Source: Planctomycetota bacterium (GTDB lineage: Bacteria > Planctomycetota > Phycisphaerae > UBA1845 > PWPN01). From it: DNA of 10,016 bases. How positions within the stretch are numbered: position 1 is the stretch's first letter; the number at the start of each line of letters is the position of its first letter. The notes under the pieces were generated by a model, which was not told where the DNA came from, made no database searches, and saw nothing but the letters and a program-made list of their open reading frames with translations. The stretch spans positions 3,680,082-3,690,097 of the forward strand of contig CP070790.1 of assembly GCA_020346805.1 (NCBI GenBank), written 5' to 3'. Shown here one piece after another: positions 7,244 to 10,016 of this stretch. Both the position numbers and the translations under genes were made by a program.

Positions 7244-7534
7244 TCAAAAAATCTCCGTCTCATAATCGACCAGAGATGCGGAGCGATCAAGGCGAACATA
7301 ATCGACCACCTTATCAAGACACCTTTCCACAAACCTGCGGTCGTTCGCAACCATTGTCACACCCAATTCCGCCTGTTGGCGATGGTCCAACGCTCCAACT
7401 TCAGCCACTGAAATATTGAATCGACTGCTCAACCGATCCTTCAGGCTACTGACTACTCGCCGCTTATCCTTTAACGAAGTCGCACCAAATATGGCAAACT
7501 TCAAACTCAACGCCCCTATCACCATTCGGCCCAT
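7244..7534 (-). CDS. DUF503 / YlxP-family protein
   Basis: The 96-residue product matches the DUF503 family. It has the core SLKDKRRVVSSLKDRLSSRF (20-39), then NISVAEVGALDHRQQAELGV (40-59) and a C-terminal VDYETEIF. Family members are small single-domain cytoplasmic proteins of about 90-100 residues. Their function is poorly known, but the gene lies between infB and rbfA in many bacteria, including ylxP of Bacillus subtilis, which suggests a link to ribosome assembly. The ATG at 7534 has only a weak GAG upstream; an ATG three codons later (7525) gives MVIGALSL, which lines up more exactly with family N-termini. The gene lies 112 bases after infB and ends before, or just inside, rbfA depending on the rbfA start. 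Confidence 0.9.
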   Translation of the reverse strand: MGRMVIGALSLKFAIFGATSLKDKRRVVSSLKDRLSSRFNISVAEVGALDHRQQAELGVTMVANDRRFVERCLDKVVDYVRLDRSASLVDYETEIF

Positions 7535-7606
7535 GACCGTCTCAATTCAATTTGCACATGCGACGAACATGTTTTTCCGCCGTCGGTACACCACTTAATC
7601 ATCCAT

Positions 7607-7644
7607 CGATAAACAGCGACAATTATTTACCGCTCGTTTTATCG
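7607..7644 (-). other. Stem-loop just after the infB stop codon
   Basis: On the minus strand CGATAAA (7638-7644) pairs with TTTATCG (7607-7613). A second helix, AGCG (7631-7634) with CGCT (7615-7618), stacks inside across a 3-by-1 internal loop. It begins 2 bases after the infB TAG. No U-run follows, so it does not look like a rho-independent terminator. It could protect the 3' end of the infB message or be a processing site; the role is inference. Confidence 0.3.
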
Positions 7645-7646
7645 TT

Positions 7647-10016
7647 CTACAGACTCCGGGGAGTTTCAATCACTGCATAGGTTTCAATAACATCCCCTGG
7701 CTTTATATCATCAAAACCCTCAATTCGCAGACCGCATTCCATGCCGGCTCGTACATCACGAACATCATCTTTAAACCGGCGAAGAGATTCGACTACCCGA
7801 TGGCGTCCTCGTTTCACGTCGTCCTCCGTAGGAACAATAATGTGCCCGTCACGAATTACTCGTACATAGTGGGATCGCCCCACCGCTCCCTCGGACACCA
7901 TACAACCGGCAATCATACCCACCCGAGAAACGTGGAAGATCTCGCGGATCGTAGCCTTACCTTGGGTTTCCTCCGTCTGTTCACTAGGCAGAAGACCTTC
8001 CAATGCCTTACGAATATCCTCAATTACCTCGTAAATCACACGATACAGTCGAATGTCAACACCTTTGGCCTCGGCCATTCGTTGGGCCCCGCCGTCCGCT
8101 ACCACATTGAATCCCACAATCAATGCGTTGCTGGCTTCGGCAAGCACCACATCGCTCTCTGTTACGCTGCCGATACCGGAATGGAGAAGATTCAGCTTAA
8201 CCTCCTCTTCGGGAAAATCACCCAAGGCCTTTACCAGCGCATCAATCGCTCCTTGTACATCTGCCCGTAGAATCATATTTAGTTCTGGAAATTTGCCCTC
8301 TTCGCGTTGCTGAAGCAGATCCTGCAGGTTTTTCTGCGGGCCGCCAATCTTAATTAGCATCTCATCACGTTGTTTTTCTTTGACTTCATTGGCGATCTGC
8401 TTGGCCCGCTGCAAAGAATCCACACAATAAAAGCCGTCGCCGGCATTAGGTACATCATCCAAACCAGCCACTTCGACAGGCACTCCCGGGCCCGCTTTTT
8501 TAATATTGCGACCCTTATCATCTCTCATAGTACGAACTCGGCCGGCCGCAGGTCCGCACACAATAAAATCACCGTTGTTCAATGTTCCCTCACGAACCAG
8601 CACCTGAGCCGATGGCCCAATACCGGGTTTGAGACGAGCTTCAATCACTGTACCGGTGGCGGGTATGGTTGGATCGACCTCAAGACCCAGAATTTCCGTT
8701 AGGGTTGCCAAATGAGTAATCAATTCATCCACACCCTCACCCGTTACTGCCGACGTTTTAATTACATCTGTATGACCGCCCCAGTCTGTAGGTGCCAGAT
8801 CTAACTCTGCCAATTGACCGTAAACCTTGTTCAGATCAATACCCGGCAAATCTATCTTGTTTAGGGCAACAACAATCATTACATTAGCCGCTCTGGCATG
8901 ATTGACGGCCTCAACCGTCTGAGGCATTACACCGTCATCGGCAGCCACTACTAATACCACCACGTCCGTCATATTCGCACCGCGAGCCCGCATTGAGGTA
9001 AACGCCTCGTGCCCCGGCGTATCCAGGAAGGTTACTGACAAATCCCCACGCTCAACCCGATAGGCACTGGTATGCTGGGTAATCCCACCAGCCTCGTCCG
9101 AGGCAACGGACGTTTTTCGAACCATATCCAACAAGCTGGTTTTACCGTGGTCCACATGTCCGAACATGGTTACTATCGGTGGACGAGGTTCTAAATGATC
9201 GCGCTTCCGCTCTTCAAATTCTTCGATCAGTTTATCCAAATTGGTCTTGGGTTTGATAATCTCCAGTTCGACCCCAAAATCGAGCATTACCAATTCGGCC
9301 ATTTCTGTCGGTATCACCGTATTGCGTTGAATCAGCAGATCGTGTTCACTCTTGAACTTGGGCCAAAGCTGGTTCATCCCGATGCCGGATGCCGCACATA
9401 ATTCACGTACCACAATCGGTTCGGTGACCTGGGCCTTGGTTTTGCGCGGCGCTATTGTTGCCCGGGGCACCAAGTTTTCCTCCTCCTTGGCATGGCGGGC
9501 ATGAATACCCTTGCCACTGGCCGCCTCAAGCCTCTCCTGCCGCTCCACCAAATCCCGATCTCTCCACTCTCTGAGTCGCTCACCCACGTCAAGAGTCGAA
9601 CGCCCTGAACGTCGCGGGCTAACCCGATGTCGTCCGCGTCGGCCTTCATGATCCTCACGACCGGCTTTACGTTTGCCACCCTTTCGAGCATGTGGTATCC
9701 CGGTCTCAAGGGTTTCTATATCCTCGACCATAAGTTTTGTTACCGTTCGAGGTGTGGGTCGGATTATTGGATCGGGCTTGGCAAATCCAACAACTTTAGG
9801 CCCCCTCATTTGTGCCGGGGCGGGAATATTTTGAGGCCCGGCCGGTTGGGTAATCGACGCAGGTGCTACCGCCGCCGGTCTAACCACCTTTGTCCGTGGT
9901 TTCTTCTTGGCCGCCGTTCTGGCGAGTTTGGCAGGCTTCTCAACAAGAGTTTCTGTTGACTCCTCAACTTCCTCTATTACAGCTTTCCTCCTTCTCGTCT
10001 TGACAGGACTCTTTTT
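7647..10016 (-). CDS. infB: Translation initiation factor IF-2 (5' partial)
   Basis: IF-2 is the GTPase that brings fMet-tRNA to the 30S subunit and promotes subunit joining. The visible 789 residues show a basic, Pro/Ala/Lys-rich linker (1-200) and an IF2_N-type segment (about 201-255, [20 protein letters not shown]). The G domain follows with GHVDHGKT (286-293), GGITQH (310-315), DTPGH (332-336) and NKID (386-389). Then come domain II ([13 protein letters not shown]), domain III ([20 protein letters not shown]) and the C-terminal tRNA-binding region ending [20 protein letters not shown]. All G motifs are intact; after GGITQH the usual Ile-Gly is Thr-Ser. The frame is open to the window edge, so the start lies beyond base 10016. 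The GTG at 9887 is not a credible start, because 43 further in-frame codons of the same basic composition precede it. It heads the visible gene run. Confidence 0.97.
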   Translation of the reverse strand, partial: KKSPVKTRRRKAVIEEVEESTETLVEKPAKLARTAAKKKPRTKVVRPAAVAPASITQPAGPQNIPAPAQMRGPKVVGFAKPDPIIRPTPRTVTKLMVEDIETLETGIPHARKGGKRKAGREDHEGRRGRHRVSPRRSGRSTLDVGERLREWRDRDLVERQERLEAASGKGIHARHAKEEENLVPRATIAPRKTKAQVTEPIVVRELCAASGIGMNQLWPKFKSEHDLLIQRNTVIPTEMAELVMLDFGVELEIIKPKTNLDKLIEEFEERKRDHLEPRPPIVTMFGHVDHGKTSLLDMVRKTSVASDEAGGITQHTSAYRVERGDLSVTFLDTPGHEAFTSMRARGANMTDVVVLVVAADDGVMPQTVEAVNHARAANVMIVVALNKIDLPGIDLNKVYGQLAELDLAPTDWGGHTDVIKTSAVTGEGVDELITHLATLTEILGLEVDPTIPATGTVIEARLKPGIGPSAQVLVREGTLNNGDFIVCGPAAGRVRTMRDDKGRNIKKAGPGVPVEVAGLDDVPNAGDGFYCVDSLQRAKQIANEVKEKQRDEMLIKIGGPQKNLQDLLQQREEGKFPELNMILRADVQGAIDALVKALGDFPEEEVKLNLLHSGIGSVTESDVVLAEASNALIVGFNVVADGGAQRMAEAKGVDIRLYRVIYEVIEDIRKALEGLLPSEQTEETQGKATIREIFHVSRVGMIAGCMVSEGAVGRSHYVRVIRDGHIIVPTEDDVKRGRHRVVESLRRFKDDVRDVRAGMECGLRIEGFDDIKPGDVIETYAVIETPRSL

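Noticed and set aside
7569..7598. Short frames in the infB-DUF503 gap
   Set aside because: They are only a few codons long, lack ribosome binding sites and are in no recognisable family.

Overview
The window reads as chromosomal, housekeeping DNA of a bacterium with balanced base composition, from a lineage that is probably Planctomycetota (possibly Phycisphaerae). That placement rests on a pattern: a sialidase-like secreted enzyme, a giant TPR lipoprotein, a cluster-less endonuclease III relative and an infB-DUF503-rbfA block. No marker gene in the window settles it. There are no mobile elements, tRNA or rRNA genes, CRISPR arrays or phage genes.

Layout. Bases 1-189 (+) are the last 62 codons of a sialidase/BNR-type exoenzyme. 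A 140-base spacer (190-329) separates it from everything else, which lies on the minus strand and is transcribed from right to left. In transcription order these are: infB (IF-2, 5' end beyond base 10016), a DUF503/YlxP-family gene, rbfA, an endonuclease III-like HhH-GPD gene with a histone-like lysine tail, hisG (long form), a ~1240-residue TPR lipoprotein and yebC (YebC/PmpR/TACO1 family). Several junctions are tight: rbfA/HhH gene overlap by 4 bases (ATGA), TPR gene/yebC overlap by 1 base (TAATG), and hisG is 27 bases from the favoured TPR start. Two gaps exceed 100 bases: infB-DUF503 (112 bases, with a stem-loop) and HhH gene-hisG (132 bases, with a possible promoter).

How the genes relate. 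infB, DUF503 and rbfA form the well-known translation-initiation/ribosome-maturation cluster, with the same order as infB-ylxP-rbfA in Bacillus. YebC, at the far end, is also a translation-related factor. Between them sit a DNA-repair-like protein, the first enzyme of histidine synthesis and an envelope TPR protein with no obvious shared pathway.

Most unusual is the HhH-GPD protein. It lacks the Fe-S cysteines, its catalytic lysine is out of register, and it ends in a lysine-rich histone H1-like tail. I see no multi-gene novel system here; the remaining observations concern start sites and small RNA structures.
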